Positions 43,814 to 53,939 of a stretch of DNA of 64,000 bases are shown in pieces. The stretch's first letter is position 1; each line of letters opens with the position of its first letter. The notes under the pieces are model-generated. The model made no database searches. It saw only the letters and a list, made by a program, of their open reading frames with translations, and had not been told where the DNA came from. Both the position numbers and the translations under genes were made by a program. The DNA is from JACKAN01 sp964502735 (GTDB lineage: Bacteria; Bdellovibrionota; Bdellovibrionia; Bdellovibrionales; UBA1609), in NCBI GenBank assembly GCA_964502735.1, contig CAZCYD010000004.1, positions 1 through 64,000 of the forward strand, read 5' to 3'.

Positions 43814-46800
43814 ATGGTAAAAAAAATATGTTTGTTATTAATTATGGGTTCCTTAACGGGAACCCTAGCCGGCCTAAGGGGCGCAGTTGCTGCCGCCAAG
43901 GGGGGGGACCGGCGATCTGAGTTAGTGTCGTCTATTTCTGTATCTGGCGCGGCTTACTTGGCCGTCCTGTCAGATAAAAATGGGGACAATACGACAAGAG
44001 AGTTTGGCTTTTATTCTCGCGACAAAAGTGGAGGGGAGTGGAGGCCTGTAACTTACGGAAAAATTATACCATCGCAAATTGGTCCAATATTAGAAGAGTT
44101 CCAAATTGCAAAAACAAGTAAGAGATTTGAGGCCATAGCTATTGTTGATGGTGTTCTCAAAGTTTTTAATGTGAACTCTTCTCCTGAGGATAGAAATTCC
44201 ATAATTGAGTTGGGACAAGGTCAATACATGCTTTTTGATCATTTGACAGGAATGAATGTTCCCCTGCCAAAAATTAAATCGAGCTCTGATGTGCAGATTT
44301 TTGCTCCCGATATGGCCTTGGGGCAAGACCACCAACTCGTAATCGTATCTATCAGAAATCCCGATTTGCCGGTCGAGGACGGGGGTTATACTTTTGCCTT
44401 TCTTTTGAAAGTAAAGCACTCTACGGATTCAGCAATGGAGCTTGAGAATCCGCCAGTTCTACTAGATTATTCATTTCACAAAGCACAAGATCTGCGATCA
44501 CTAATAGTAACAAATGATAAGAATCAACCACTTGGTGTGGTTTCTCAAATGTATATTAACTCCATCTCTCAGCCCAACAAGGAAGATCCTAGGTTTCTAC
44601 GAGACTGGAAGGCGAGATTGAAGAAATATGTTGAGGGAGAAGAGTCTGTAAAGAGTCCGCCTTACTATGACTTAGTTAATCATGAGGTGACTCTCTCTGA
44701 AGCTCCGACAATGACGGTGGTCGATACATCGAATCTTATACTCAAGCAAGAAATAAACGTAGCAACAGGTCAAGATGTTGTAAGAGTTCTTCAAGGAAAT
44801 TCAAAAAGGGTAAAGTTTTTTGGGCGATTAGATGTTAACGAAGATACTGGAGAGCCTCTCTATCGCCTTTTAGATGACAGGAGTCATTTGTTTTATTTTA
44901 TGAACGGCGATCTTTATTATGTACCGTTAGGTCAAGGTGCAGACCCCATTAAATTGATTGCATTTTCTGGTGAACTGCCCCAAAAAATCTCTTATTCCGC
45001 CATCAAAGTTATTAATTCAGGCGATCAGCCACTATTTTATGTTACTGTTTCTTATCGATTACAGTCAGAAGAAGAAACCACTCGGTATTTTAAGATGTCG
45101 GCACCATCAAATACATCGTTGTATATGCATTCAACAGGCACACTCACAGATTTATTTTATGAAGAGTACGAGTTGCGCCACAGGCTCATTGATTATTCAC
45201 AAGACGATGGGTTGGTATTATTTGATTACAAAACACAAAGACAAGAAAACGAGCAAGTTTACCAACAGGCTTACAGAGAAAAGGCAAGACACTACAATTT
45301 GACAACAGCCAATGGAGACTTAGTAGAAACAAAGTTTGTAGTGCCAAAGTTCGAATCTATAATTAAAGTTGACGAAATTTTCTTCCGCGAATTTGAGGAA
45401 GACGAGGAAGATAGAGAGGAAAGTAGCTCTGGTATCTATGTGTACGGACGCAACGGAAGACAAGTAGCATTTGTTCCAGGTCAAATATTGGCAAACCCAG
45501 AAACAAAAGACATGATTTGGTCGCAAGCCACAGCACAAGCTAAGGGAAAGGGTGAGTTCGAACTCACTTCAGTTTTTATAGATGCCTCGTGGAACAAAGG
45601 CCAGTATGGGGGACGTCAGCATATTGTTGTCACTGATACCAGTTCTGATGGTTTTGCTTCGGGGGTTATTCCAATAAAAATGGACTTACCCATAGAAAAT
45701 ATAGTTTTCACCAAAGTGGTTCCAGGGCTCAAGTCTTCAGGGTTCTTCAGTATTGTTACAGCCTTCAGAGAAGAAGGTGATATTAATCTTCGGATAGATT
45801 CTTTTAGTCTTGAAAGTTTAGGGCAAGGTAAACCGCCAAAAGTTATGGAGTTAGGTTCCTATCCGATCAATGGTGAAGCTGTAATGACCGAAAAAAATCT
45901 AATTGAGAGGATTGTCTATAGCGACTTGGGTATCCCTTTTTGGATTGTCAATGCAGAATATGATTTGGAAGACCCTCGCATTAAATTGAGAAGCTTTGCC
46001 AACCAAGAGATCATAGAACCAAATGGAGAAAATAAAGATCCAGCTAGGGTATATAAAACGTGGTGGGATGCTCATCAGAATCCCAATGATATGAGAGAGC
46101 GTCATATATCAGAGCCTTACAAATTAAAGGTCCATAAAAACCACTTAAGTTCAACACCGACGATGAAAAACATACTTGAGAAAAAAACAGGAGTGGTGCG
46201 AACGGATCTCTTTCCACACCTTGTGCGAATGTTAAACCGAATCTCAGACTCCAGAAGCCCCGCGGTTCACCAGGTTTTAGTTGTTCCCAATGACTTAAAA
46301 CCTCATATTGAACAGCTCGTGCTATCAAGATTTTTAGAGGCGCAGGGGCCTGGAGAAACCTGGTCGCGAAAAAATAAAGAGATGGAACTCTTTCTGTTTG
46401 CAGAAAATAAACCAAACTCTCAAAGTCATCTGTTGCAGCAAATCAGGGTCTTGCCTGAGGTTAGTGGCCGCCAGAGAGCCGTTATTTATGCTGATGCCAG
46501 TAGGGTGATTAATGTAGGTAGAATTGAGGATGGGGCAGGTCAAGATTCGACGTTTTTAATTCCAGACTCCTCGATGGATGTGGACGACTCATCTACAGCT
46601 TTGGACGAAGCCGAAGTTAAGATGACTCATCCACACGCCTTGTACTTTCTTGCCACTGAAGGGAAGAAAATAGAATTAAGTAAGTTTAAAAAAAGAGAGG
46701 GGTTACAGCCCAAAACATCACTACTTATTCTGGCTTCTGAAAAGGAGTGGGAGGCCTTATCAAAGGATGTAGAGAAAACAGAAGGTGCTTTCGGATTGCT

Positions 46801-49309
46801 TGAACACTTCGAAATTGAGCGATTGAGTCCTCCCAGCCGAGAAGATCAGATTCGTATGTTTAATGAAGTGACCTTCGGTCGGGCTTTCCGCACATTGGAC
46901 TACGTTTTTGATGCAGAGAAAATTGCTCATGACAATGAAAAGCTCAGTGCAGAAGAAAAGAAAGTCAGAGTCATTTCTTATTTAGTTACACAAGTAGACA
47001 CCCTAGCTAAAGAGCAGAAAGTGAATCCTTTAATGGCGTTTTCTGACGTTTTGGTCAGTTTCAGAAACATGCTTCACTATGATGATGGCATTCGTCGCCG
47101 CGGAATTATTGATTACAAAACAGTGCAATTAGTTTTAGCCAAAGTTTTTAAGATGCCATTTAAGCTTCAACTTCTTGAAGAGACAGATCCTTTAAAAATT
47201 CTTAGCCGCGGGGACATACTCTCATTGATTCAAAATATTGGTGGCTATCCAGGAGACTTTAGTTTGACCAAACAGGTTGTAGAAACCATTCTGGGTCAAA
47301 CAAGGCAAGAGACTTCTAAGTCTATGCCAGCCTCCATAGTCTCCTTTGGGGAAACAAGCACAGGTAAGACTCAGTTATTTTTATCCTTGGTAAAAACGAT
47401 GGACGTAATGTCTAATGGAAACTTTAAGCTTTATAACTTGAATATTGATCCCCTGGATGAACACAATCTTCATGCTAAAGCGTTTATTCTCCCATGTATG
47501 AAGCTTACAGACTCTGACAGTTCTGGAGGTCTGATTAATGTAGATATGGCCCTCAGCCATCTTGAGCACTTTTTGTCTAGCCATAATGGCTATCGTGGCT
47601 GGATACTTGTAGATGACTTACATTATTGCGCCCCATCGGTAAGAGCCAAAGTGATATCTCGACTTCGATCTTTATTTGATACAGAAGACGAAAGGGTTCA
47701 TGTAAAGTCATCCTTTGACCCTAGTGCCGAGATGGTGTCTTTTCCAGTTAGAAACTTAGTCCACTTTTTGAATTTTAATCCAACTATTGATCAAGATAAA
47801 ATTAGGAAGTATGTCGGCGACATTAAATACTCATCTGCTGACCCTAAAAAGCTAGCAGTAGCTTCTCTTGCCGATGAAGGTGTGCAGATAGATTTGTCTT
47901 ATTTTAACAGATATTCACTATTCTTAAATATGGACACATTTCCAGCTTCAGCTAAGGGCCCTGGTCTCATTAATAAAATTACTTCACAGCTTAGAGACTT
48001 TTATGGAGACGGACATTTTGTGGCAATTTCCCCGACTCTTATAGAAAAAATTGTTAAGCAATTTGAAAATGTAGATGCCAGAAATTTTATTTCAGGTGCA
48101 ATTAACGGTATTGCATTACATGTACAAGACAGAATTCGAAATGCAAAGGGATCGTTCTATATAGTCGTTCCCGCTGGAAATTGTTATGGACAGGACTGTG
48201 AATACCATAAGCCTGATAAATCAGACCTCAAGAGTGAGGCTCCAATTATTGACTTTATTGGCAAACATTCAGTTGTTCTTGCTGTTGATGAAAAAGTTGA
48301 AGGGCAACTTCACTTCTTGAACTTGATAGTTGATAGTTTTAGAGAGCAAGTTATAGAAGGTGCTGTTCAAGCTGTGCGATCCTCCAATGAATTTTCTGGA
48401 ACGGAAAATTTGAGAATATATATTAAATCCTATTTTGAACAAGCCGCCTTAGATCACATCACAGAAAAATCCTCTCTTCCTTTGAGTGCTATACCCATGG
48501 ACCCTGCCAAATTTGGTATGACTTCAGCCTTAGAAATGATGAGCTTCGATCAAACCGTTCGAGACATATCAGGAAGTGATGAAAAGTACTTTCCAGAGAT
48601 TTTTGCTCACAGGGTACAGCGAGGAAGCTCACTTTTTAGTAAATTTGTAGATCATGAAGTTCGAGGGGGAATTCAAGACTCAAGGGCCATGGTGAATACT
48701 GACTACGTAGAAAGAGTCAGGATGGTTTTACTAGAATATCTAGAGGCCAAGTTAAAAATTGACAGTATAGACAGTCTTCCTGATGTATCAACATGGTTAA
48801 ATATGTTGCAAGAGGAAACTAATGGAGAAGAGGAAAGTAATCCAAGTTTGGTTACTCCGCTGACGATTGGAAGAAAACTGTCAACTCTACTTAACCAGTA
48901 CATGGTTGATATCAATCGTCGTGAATTAGTGGAAAAAAGATCTCGTGATGAATTTGTTAAGATGTCAGAATATGACGCATTTAGAATGTTTATGTTTGTT
49001 ATGGATAAAGCTATTGCCAAGCTTCCATGGCAGCCATCAATGCAATTTTTGTTAAAGAATATAGATGTGGCCACTAAATCTATGGACCTTGGTGGAATGT
49101 CAGGGGTGCAGGAATATTTATTCTCTCGTGATTCTTTAATTAGGCCTACAACAGGCGATCACCTAAAACAAGTTCTATTAAACTCTAAAGACAGGGCTGA
49201 CCTAGATCAGGACGTAGTAAAAAGAATTAACGAAAGATTTGGCAATGAGTGCGACAGGATGTTAGCCGCACCCAATGTAAATCCTGTTAATAGGAGAGGT
49301 GAAGAGTGA
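43814..49309 (+). CDS. Giant exported AAA protein, function unknown
   Basis: 1831 residues with a signal peptide (hydrophobic core 5-19, AVAAA near 24-28). Residues 30-700 are beta-rich without a recognised domain, perhaps a propeller or repeated sheet. Residues 760-1050 are mixed and end in FEIERLSPPSREDQIRMF, which recalls the first module of Clp/Hsp100 ATPases. A clear AAA module follows: Walker A GETSTGKT (1179-1186) and Walker B WILVDDLHY (1263-1271). The C-terminal 350 residues are helical. Clp-like double-ATPase architecture is only a hypothesis. It starts 27 bp after the PrkA-like gene and overlaps the next by 4 bp. Confidence 0.75.
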   Translation: MVKKICLLLIMGSLTGTLAGLRGAVAAAKGGDRRSELVSSISVSGAAYLAVLSDKNGDNTTREFGFYSRDKSGGEWRPVTYGKIIPSQIGPILEEFQIAKTSKRFEAIAIVDGVLKVFNVNSSPEDRNSIIELGQGQYMLFDHLTGMNVPLPKIKSSSDVQIFAPDMALGQDHQLVIVSIRNPDLPVEDGGYTFAFLLKVKHSTDSAMELENPPVLLDYSFHKAQDLRSLIVTNDKNQPLGVVSQMYINSISQPNKEDPRFLRDWKARLKKYVEGEESVKSPPYYDLVNHEVTLSEAPTMTVVDTSNLILKQEINVATGQDVVRVLQGNSKRVKFFGRLDVNEDTGEPLYRLLDDRSHLFYFMNGDLYYVPLGQGADPIKLIAFSGELPQKISYSAIKVINSGDQPLFYVTVSYRLQSEEETTRYFKMSAPSNTSLYMHSTGTLTDLFYEEYELRHRLIDYSQDDGLVLFDYKTQRQENEQVYQQAYREKARHYNLTTANGDLVETKFVVPKFESIIKVDEIFFREFEEDEEDREESSSGIYVYGRNGRQVAFVPGQILANPETKDMIWSQATAQAKGKGEFELTSVFIDASWNKGQYGGRQHIVVTDTSSDGFASGVIPIKMDLPIENIVFTKVVPGLKSSGFFSIVTAFREEGDINLRIDSFSLESLGQGKPPKVMELGSYPINGEAVMTEKNLIERIVYSDLGIPFWIVNAEYDLEDPRIKLRSFANQEIIEPNGENKDPARVYKTWWDAHQNPNDMRERHISEPYKLKVHKNHLSSTPTMKNILEKKTGVVRTDLFPHLVRMLNRISDSRSPAVHQVLVVPNDLKPHIEQLVLSRFLEAQGPGETWSRKNKEMELFLFAENKPNSQSHLLQQIRVLPEVSGRQRAVIYADASRVINVGRIEDGAGQDSTFLIPDSSMDVDDSSTALDEAEVKMTHPHALYFLATEGKKIELSKFKKREGLQPKTSLLILASEKEWEALSKDVEKTEGAFGLLEHFEIERLSPPSREDQIRMFNEVTFGRAFRTLDYVFDAEKIAHDNEKLSAEEKKVRVISYLVTQVDTLAKEQKVNPLMAFSDVLVSFRNMLHYDDGIRRRGIIDYKTVQLVLAKVFKMPFKLQLLEETDPLKILSRGDILSLIQNIGGYPGDFSLTKQVVETILGQTRQETSKSMPASIVSFGETSTGKTQLFLSLVKTMDVMSNGNFKLYNLNIDPLDEHNLHAKAFILPCMKLTDSDSSGGLINVDMALSHLEHFLSSHNGYRGWILVDDLHYCAPSVRAKVISRLRSLFDTEDERVHVKSSFDPSAEMVSFPVRNLVHFLNFNPTIDQDKIRKYVGDIKYSSADPKKLAVASLADEGVQIDLSYFNRYSLFLNMDTFPASAKGPGLINKITSQLRDFYGDGHFVAISPTLIEKIVKQFENVDARNFISGAINGIALHVQDRIRNAKGSFYIVVPAGNCYGQDCEYHKPDKSDLKSEAPIIDFIGKHSVVLAVDEKVEGQLHFLNLIVDSFREQVIEGAVQAVRSSNEFSGTENLRIYIKSYFEQAALDHITEKSSLPLSAIPMDPAKFGMTSALEMMSFDQTVRDISGSDEKYFPEIFAHRVQRGSSLFSKFVDHEVRGGIQDSRAMVNTDYVERVRMVLLEYLEAKLKIDSIDSLPDVSTWLNMLQEETNGEEESNPSLVTPLTIGRKLSTLLNQYMVDINRRELVEKRSRDEFVKMSEYDAFRMFMFVMDKAIAKLPWQPSMQFLLKNIDVATKSMDLGGMSGVQEYLFSRDSLIRPTTGDHLKQVLLNSKDRADLDQDVVKRINERFGNECDRMLAAPNVNPVNRRGEE

Positions 49310-52300
49310 AAATCTCCATAAGAGCAATGATTTATTTTTTTATTTGTGGTTTATTTTTTCTAAAAACATTTGCCAGTGAGAACCCTGAACCAACCCAAAG
49401 ATACAGAGAGGTTGAAAGCGCCTGTGCTGTAAGCTTAGGCGGAACGCACAAAAATAAGATTGGTCCAATTGAGATTCGACCTAGTGGTCGCGATGCCCAG
49501 CTTATGCCAAAATTAGAAGAGGCCATTATAGAACTCTCTCAGATTGCATCAGAGTTGGGGTATGAGGTGCCGCCTCATAAATTGATCTTTGCGCCCTCAG
49601 ATAAGTTGGCTCAGCTTGTTGCGGTTGGTGGTTATGCCGCTCCCCATTGGATAGATGGGCAGAAAGTTGTGAATGGGGCCGCTTCAATGTCGGGCGTTTA
49701 TGAGTTTGTGGTTGGAGGTTGTCCGACGTGCACGTCCTTTTATCGAGACACAACAAGCTTTTTTCAACAGGTATCCATCGTAGCTCATGTGATAGGTCAC
49801 AACGATCATCGAAGAACAGATTTGTTAGCTAAAGCTAGAGATGCAGATCCTGTAAAAGCCTCTTGGGATTTGGCTATGCTTCTTGAAAGGCTCTACAGTG
49901 AGTATGACCGCGAAGAGGTCATGTTATATTTGCAGTTTTTAGAGACCATTTCATATTTATCGGATTTTGCTAAAGGCAGTTATGAGCCGCCAGAAGCTTT
50001 CAAGAGAGAAGACAAAACAATCGATAGATTAAAAAGAATTATCTCTCCGACCGCTGGAATTGACACTGATGATGCCAATCCCTATCCCACTGATAAGTGG
50101 CCTCGAAGACCAACTCCATCTGGGCTTCAAGCTTTTATTGAGAATATGCCATCAGGAACTCCTCAGTGGAAAAAGGAATTGGCAATTCTGGTTGAAAAAA
50201 AGATGTCAGCTTATTCCTCTAACGTGAAATCTAAAATCAAGAATGAGGGTTGGGCAACCTTTTCCCAGTATTTACTCATCAGGCACTCTTCTTATATCGG
50301 AGATGATGCACTTATTGATTTCACCAATTTATTAAAAGGTGTTGCCCCAGGCAAATCCATGATGCCCCCAGAAAAAGCCGTAACAAACCCTTACTATTTG
50401 GGTGTGCACAGTTGGATGCATCTTTGGGAGAAATTCCATCGTCGCCCCGAGATAAAAGCCTTAAAGAGTGAAAAAGAAAAAGACGCCAGATTTGTCGAGT
50501 ACGCTCATCAAATTATGGCCCCCACAGACGATTATCGTTTTATAAAAATAGCTCTAGATGAAGAGTGGATTAGAAAAAACAAATTAAGACTTTCAAGACA
50601 ACTCACAGATGATGAAATTCAAAAAATGCAACTTCCTGACGATAAAACGTACAGTGTAGTTTTATCTATTAGCGCTAAAAGAATCATAGATGCCATTGCT
50701 CGTGGTGTTTCTATGGGTCACAAGCAGTTCCCGAGAATTTACTTGGTTGATTTTAATCATAGAGGCCAGGAGGTTCTCTATAAGCAGCAAGTCTTTAAAG
50801 ACTTCCCTGTGCCATTAGAAAGATTTAGCGCCGTTCAATCTTTGTTTATTATGGCGCAGTTACATGAAAAACCAGTGGCCTTAGATACTGTAGCCTCTAG
50901 CACTTGGGGAAAGAAAACTAGTCATCTTGACGAAGAGACTCGAAAGATTTTCCAAATGTACGGCCTTCCTTTGCCTGAGTCGTTAAATGAAATTGAGAAC
51001 CGTCCTATACGTATAAAAGTTTATCCTGATGGGAAAGTGCAAGTGTACAACTTGCCCCGGGTTCAGCAACCCGAAGAGGATGTAAACGTAAATACAGATA
51101 TCATTTTAGAAGATGCCGATCTTGATCAAGAGCTTACAGCAGAGCTTCAACACGCTGTGGACTATTATCTTGAAGATTTAAAAATTACGGTGAGCGAACA
51201 CCTAAATACAAGACTTTCCGGCGCCAAGGGTGGACGATTTTCTGACTTTGATGGGCCCAATCGAGTAGTTAAACCTGAAGTCATGGAGAATCTCTTTACT
51301 ATTTTAACTCGCAGAAACGACTCTGTTCACAATCACGCGCCGACGGCTCCAGCAGCAATCCTTGAATATGAAAAAATGATTGCTTCACGCCTTCCTGGGG
51401 CTTTGGAAAAGGCTTTATCTGGAGCTTCACCTCTTAAATTTAAGGGTGGCAAAGTGCAGTTTAGGGCCCTTCCTCTGCAACCCAGTTTTCAATACGATCG
51501 TCGTGTGCTGAGCAAGATGAAAAAAATGGCAAAACCGGCTCCTATTGATGGACGTTATGAGGAGCTTTATGGGTTTGACCCGACAACAGACGATTACTCT
51601 GATCTAAGCAGTGGAGAAGGCCTACCTGGGGACATATGGGGTCAGCCCAAGGGTGAAGGACAAGGTGAGGGTGAGGGTGAAGGCGAAGAGGGTGATCCTG
51701 ACAATCAGTCTGAAGATAAGCCAGAAGACTTCGACGGTGATGGCGGTGATCCCAGTGTTGTTGAATTTCCGGCTGAAGTGTGGGGAGAGATTTTAAAAAG
51801 CCAGTTTGAACTGCCAAATATCAGAAGAACTCAGGCTGGTGAAGTGGTTTCAGACTATCAATTGGACGGATTGTCGCAAAGAAATGACAGTCGCATTCAC
51901 CCCAGTCGAACAGCCGATGTTATGCTCCAGAATGCAGCGGCTATGCGGCCAGATTTATTAAAGGCTAAAAAGGGTGAGACGCCAAAAGAAAGAGCCGCCA
52001 GGCTTAGAGAGCTAATGCGGCTAGGTGCACTTTATACATCTCCGGATCAATATATTGTTCGTTCGTGGACAGAAGAAAAAGAGCCAGAGTTTAAAGCTGT
52101 CGTTGTATTTGTAATTGATCTCACGGGAAGTGTGATGGGTCTTCCTCAAGAGATGGCAAAGAGATTTGTTTACAATACGGTCATGTTATTAAGACAAAAC
52201 TATCAGGAAGTGGAAGTGAGATACATAGGCTATGATAGCAAGGCCTACGAATTTCCAGAAGACAAGATCTGGACAACTTTTCTTGGTGGTGGCAACACTG

Positions 52301-52641
52301 ATTCTGAGGGCTATAAGCTGGCAGAAAAGATTTTAGCTGAATACGACAGTGAGGAATATAACAAGTATGTTTATGGAACTGGAGATAGCGGCTCATGGGA
52401 TACAGAGTTAACAGTGGAAGCGCTTCGACGTCTTTACGACCAAGTCCAACATATGGGGTACATAGAAAACCATGCGGCTTGGTCACATGAGGAACTGGAT
52501 TTTTCTAAAGCCTTGAGAGGATTGAGCCAAGAACTAAAGTGGTTTGACTTCACTGCCATCGATCAAAGTCCAGCGAGCATATTGAGAGCCATGAACGACT
52601 TTTTTGGCAAGGCAAAAAATAAAGAGAGAGAAGAGCCCTAG
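49306..52641 (+). CDS. Exported SpoVR-DUF444 (YeaH/VWA) fusion
   Basis: 1111 residues starting at a GTG that overlaps the previous stop (GTGA). A signal peptide (MIYFFICGLFFLKTFAS-E) leads into a SpoVR-like part (about 65-590) with the family pattern: VAVGGYAAPHW, YEFVVGGCPTC, then IVAHVIGHNDHRR (159-170, His-rich), and PRIYLVDFNHRGQEVLY. A Gly/Glu-rich linker (about 780-815) then leads to a DUF444/YeaH-type region: WGEILKSQFELPNI and a VWA domain with the MIDAS-type DLTGS (938-942) and the GGGNTDSEGYKLA and YNKYVYGTGDSGSWD blocks. In other bacteria these are separate cytoplasmic proteins; here they are one exported chain. Confidence 0.85.
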   Translation: MKISIRAMIYFFICGLFFLKTFASENPEPTQRYREVESACAVSLGGTHKNKIGPIEIRPSGRDAQLMPKLEEAIIELSQIASELGYEVPPHKLIFAPSDKLAQLVAVGGYAAPHWIDGQKVVNGAASMSGVYEFVVGGCPTCTSFYRDTTSFFQQVSIVAHVIGHNDHRRTDLLAKARDADPVKASWDLAMLLERLYSEYDREEVMLYLQFLETISYLSDFAKGSYEPPEAFKREDKTIDRLKRIISPTAGIDTDDANPYPTDKWPRRPTPSGLQAFIENMPSGTPQWKKELAILVEKKMSAYSSNVKSKIKNEGWATFSQYLLIRHSSYIGDDALIDFTNLLKGVAPGKSMMPPEKAVTNPYYLGVHSWMHLWEKFHRRPEIKALKSEKEKDARFVEYAHQIMAPTDDYRFIKIALDEEWIRKNKLRLSRQLTDDEIQKMQLPDDKTYSVVLSISAKRIIDAIARGVSMGHKQFPRIYLVDFNHRGQEVLYKQQVFKDFPVPLERFSAVQSLFIMAQLHEKPVALDTVASSTWGKKTSHLDEETRKIFQMYGLPLPESLNEIENRPIRIKVYPDGKVQVYNLPRVQQPEEDVNVNTDIILEDADLDQELTAELQHAVDYYLEDLKITVSEHLNTRLSGAKGGRFSDFDGPNRVVKPEVMENLFTILTRRNDSVHNHAPTAPAAILEYEKMIASRLPGALEKALSGASPLKFKGGKVQFRALPLQPSFQYDRRVLSKMKKMAKPAPIDGRYEELYGFDPTTDDYSDLSSGEGLPGDIWGQPKGEGQGEGEGEGEEGDPDNQSEDKPEDFDGDGGDPSVVEFPAEVWGEILKSQFELPNIRRTQAGEVVSDYQLDGLSQRNDSRIHPSRTADVMLQNAAAMRPDLLKAKKGETPKERAARLRELMRLGALYTSPDQYIVRSWTEEKEPEFKAVVVFVIDLTGSVMGLPQEMAKRFVYNTVMLLRQNYQEVEVRYIGYDSKAYEFPEDKIWTTFLGGGNTDSEGYKLAEKILAEYDSEEYNKYVYGTGDSGSWDTELTVEALRRLYDQVQHMGYIENHAAWSHEELDFSKALRGLSQELKWFDFTAIDQSPASILRAMNDFFGKAKNKEREEP

Positions 52642-52748
52642 GTCAGCATTAACTAGAATTTACTGCTGCGGGGCAAAATTGTTGATGGGAATCCGTTCTT
52701 ATTTTGCCTTATTGAGGATATTAGTTTAAAAACAGGACTTTCCGAAAA

Positions 52749-52824
<76 letters not shown>

Positions 52825-52858
52825 TTTCCTGGCAATTTAGATCAGATATGCGTATAAG

Positions 52859-53881
52859 ATGAGCCTTATGCAAGACTTGCTGGCTTCACTCAAATCTAAC
52901 CCCTTTGTATTGGCTCCCATGGCTGGAATCACGGATGTGGCGTTCCGCTCATTTATGAAATCAATGGGTAGTTCCGTATTAATAACGGAGCTAGTTTCTG
53001 CTACTGGAATCAAGTTTGGGTCAGCTAAGACTTTAGATTTAATGAAATTTGAGCCCTATCAACATCCAATAGGAATCCAGATTTTTGGAGACACCCTAGA
53101 AGATTTAGCTTATGCGTCCAAGATTGTGGAGAATACGGGAGCTGATTTCTTAGACCTTAATTTTGGTTGCCCGGTCCCTAAGGTTGTAAAAAAAGGTGGT
53201 GGTTCAGCCATTCTTAAAGATTTAGATCGAGTGGCTAAAGTCTTTCAAGCCGTGAGGTCCTCTACTCGACTTCCAGTCACAGTAAAAATTCGAACGGGTT
53301 GGGATGAAAATTCAAAAGTGGCCGTTGAGATTTGCAACATAGCCTACAACGAGGGATTAACTTGGGTGGCTATACATGGACGAACGAGAAGTCAGGCTTA
53401 TAAGGGATATGCAGATTGGGGTTATATTAGCGAAGTGAAATCAAAGTCAAAAATTCCTATTATTGGAAATGGAGACCTGTGCACTCCAGAACAGGCCGTT
53501 CAGAGACTTGTTGAAAGCGGATGTGATGGAGTCATGATTGGTCGAGGGTGTTTGAAAAATCCCTGGTTATTTCAACAATCGCTTAGTTTGTGGAATAACA
53601 ACAGAGACAGTGTATTTATGGAGTTTGTTGAAGTGTTTAATCAACTTAATGAACATTACGCAAACTGGTACTCCGACAGGATTCGAGCGCTTCAGCTAAA
53701 AAAACTTTCTTCATGGTACTCCTATGGTCTTCCAGACTCGACGAGCTTCAGAAAAAGGATATTTCAACTTACCCTAGCAGAAGAGGTCCTGGCCGAGATA
53801 AAGAGATTCTTTTCACAATACAGCAATGAACAGATTGTTTCGCAAAATAATGAAGGATTCTTGATGGGGGGGCACGGCTAA
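52859..53881 (+). CDS. tRNA-dihydrouridine synthase
   Basis: 340 residues of the FMN-dependent Dus family. APMAGITDVAFRSFM at the N-terminus, LNFGCPVPKVVKKGGGSAIL with the catalytic Cys104, and VAIHGRTRSQAYKGYADW are family motifs. It reduces uridine to dihydrouridine in tRNA D-loops, which fits its place right after a tRNA gene. The layout looks DusB-like; the exact specificity is not certain. An alternative ATG lies three codons downstream. Confidence 0.92.
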   Translation: MSLMQDLLASLKSNPFVLAPMAGITDVAFRSFMKSMGSSVLITELVSATGIKFGSAKTLDLMKFEPYQHPIGIQIFGDTLEDLAYASKIVENTGADFLDLNFGCPVPKVVKKGGGSAILKDLDRVAKVFQAVRSSTRLPVTVKIRTGWDENSKVAVEICNIAYNEGLTWVAIHGRTRSQAYKGYADWGYISEVKSKSKIPIIGNGDLCTPEQAVQRLVESGCDGVMIGRGCLKNPWLFQQSLSLWNNNRDSVFMEFVEVFNQLNEHYANWYSDRIRALQLKKLSSWYSYGLPDSTSFRKRIFQLTLAEEVLAEIKRFFSQYSNEQIVSQNNEGFLMGGHG

Positions 53882-53939
53882 GGTCTGTTTGCAGCCGAGG
53901 CTTCTATATTTGCCTCTTTGACTTTGCTAAAATTGACCC

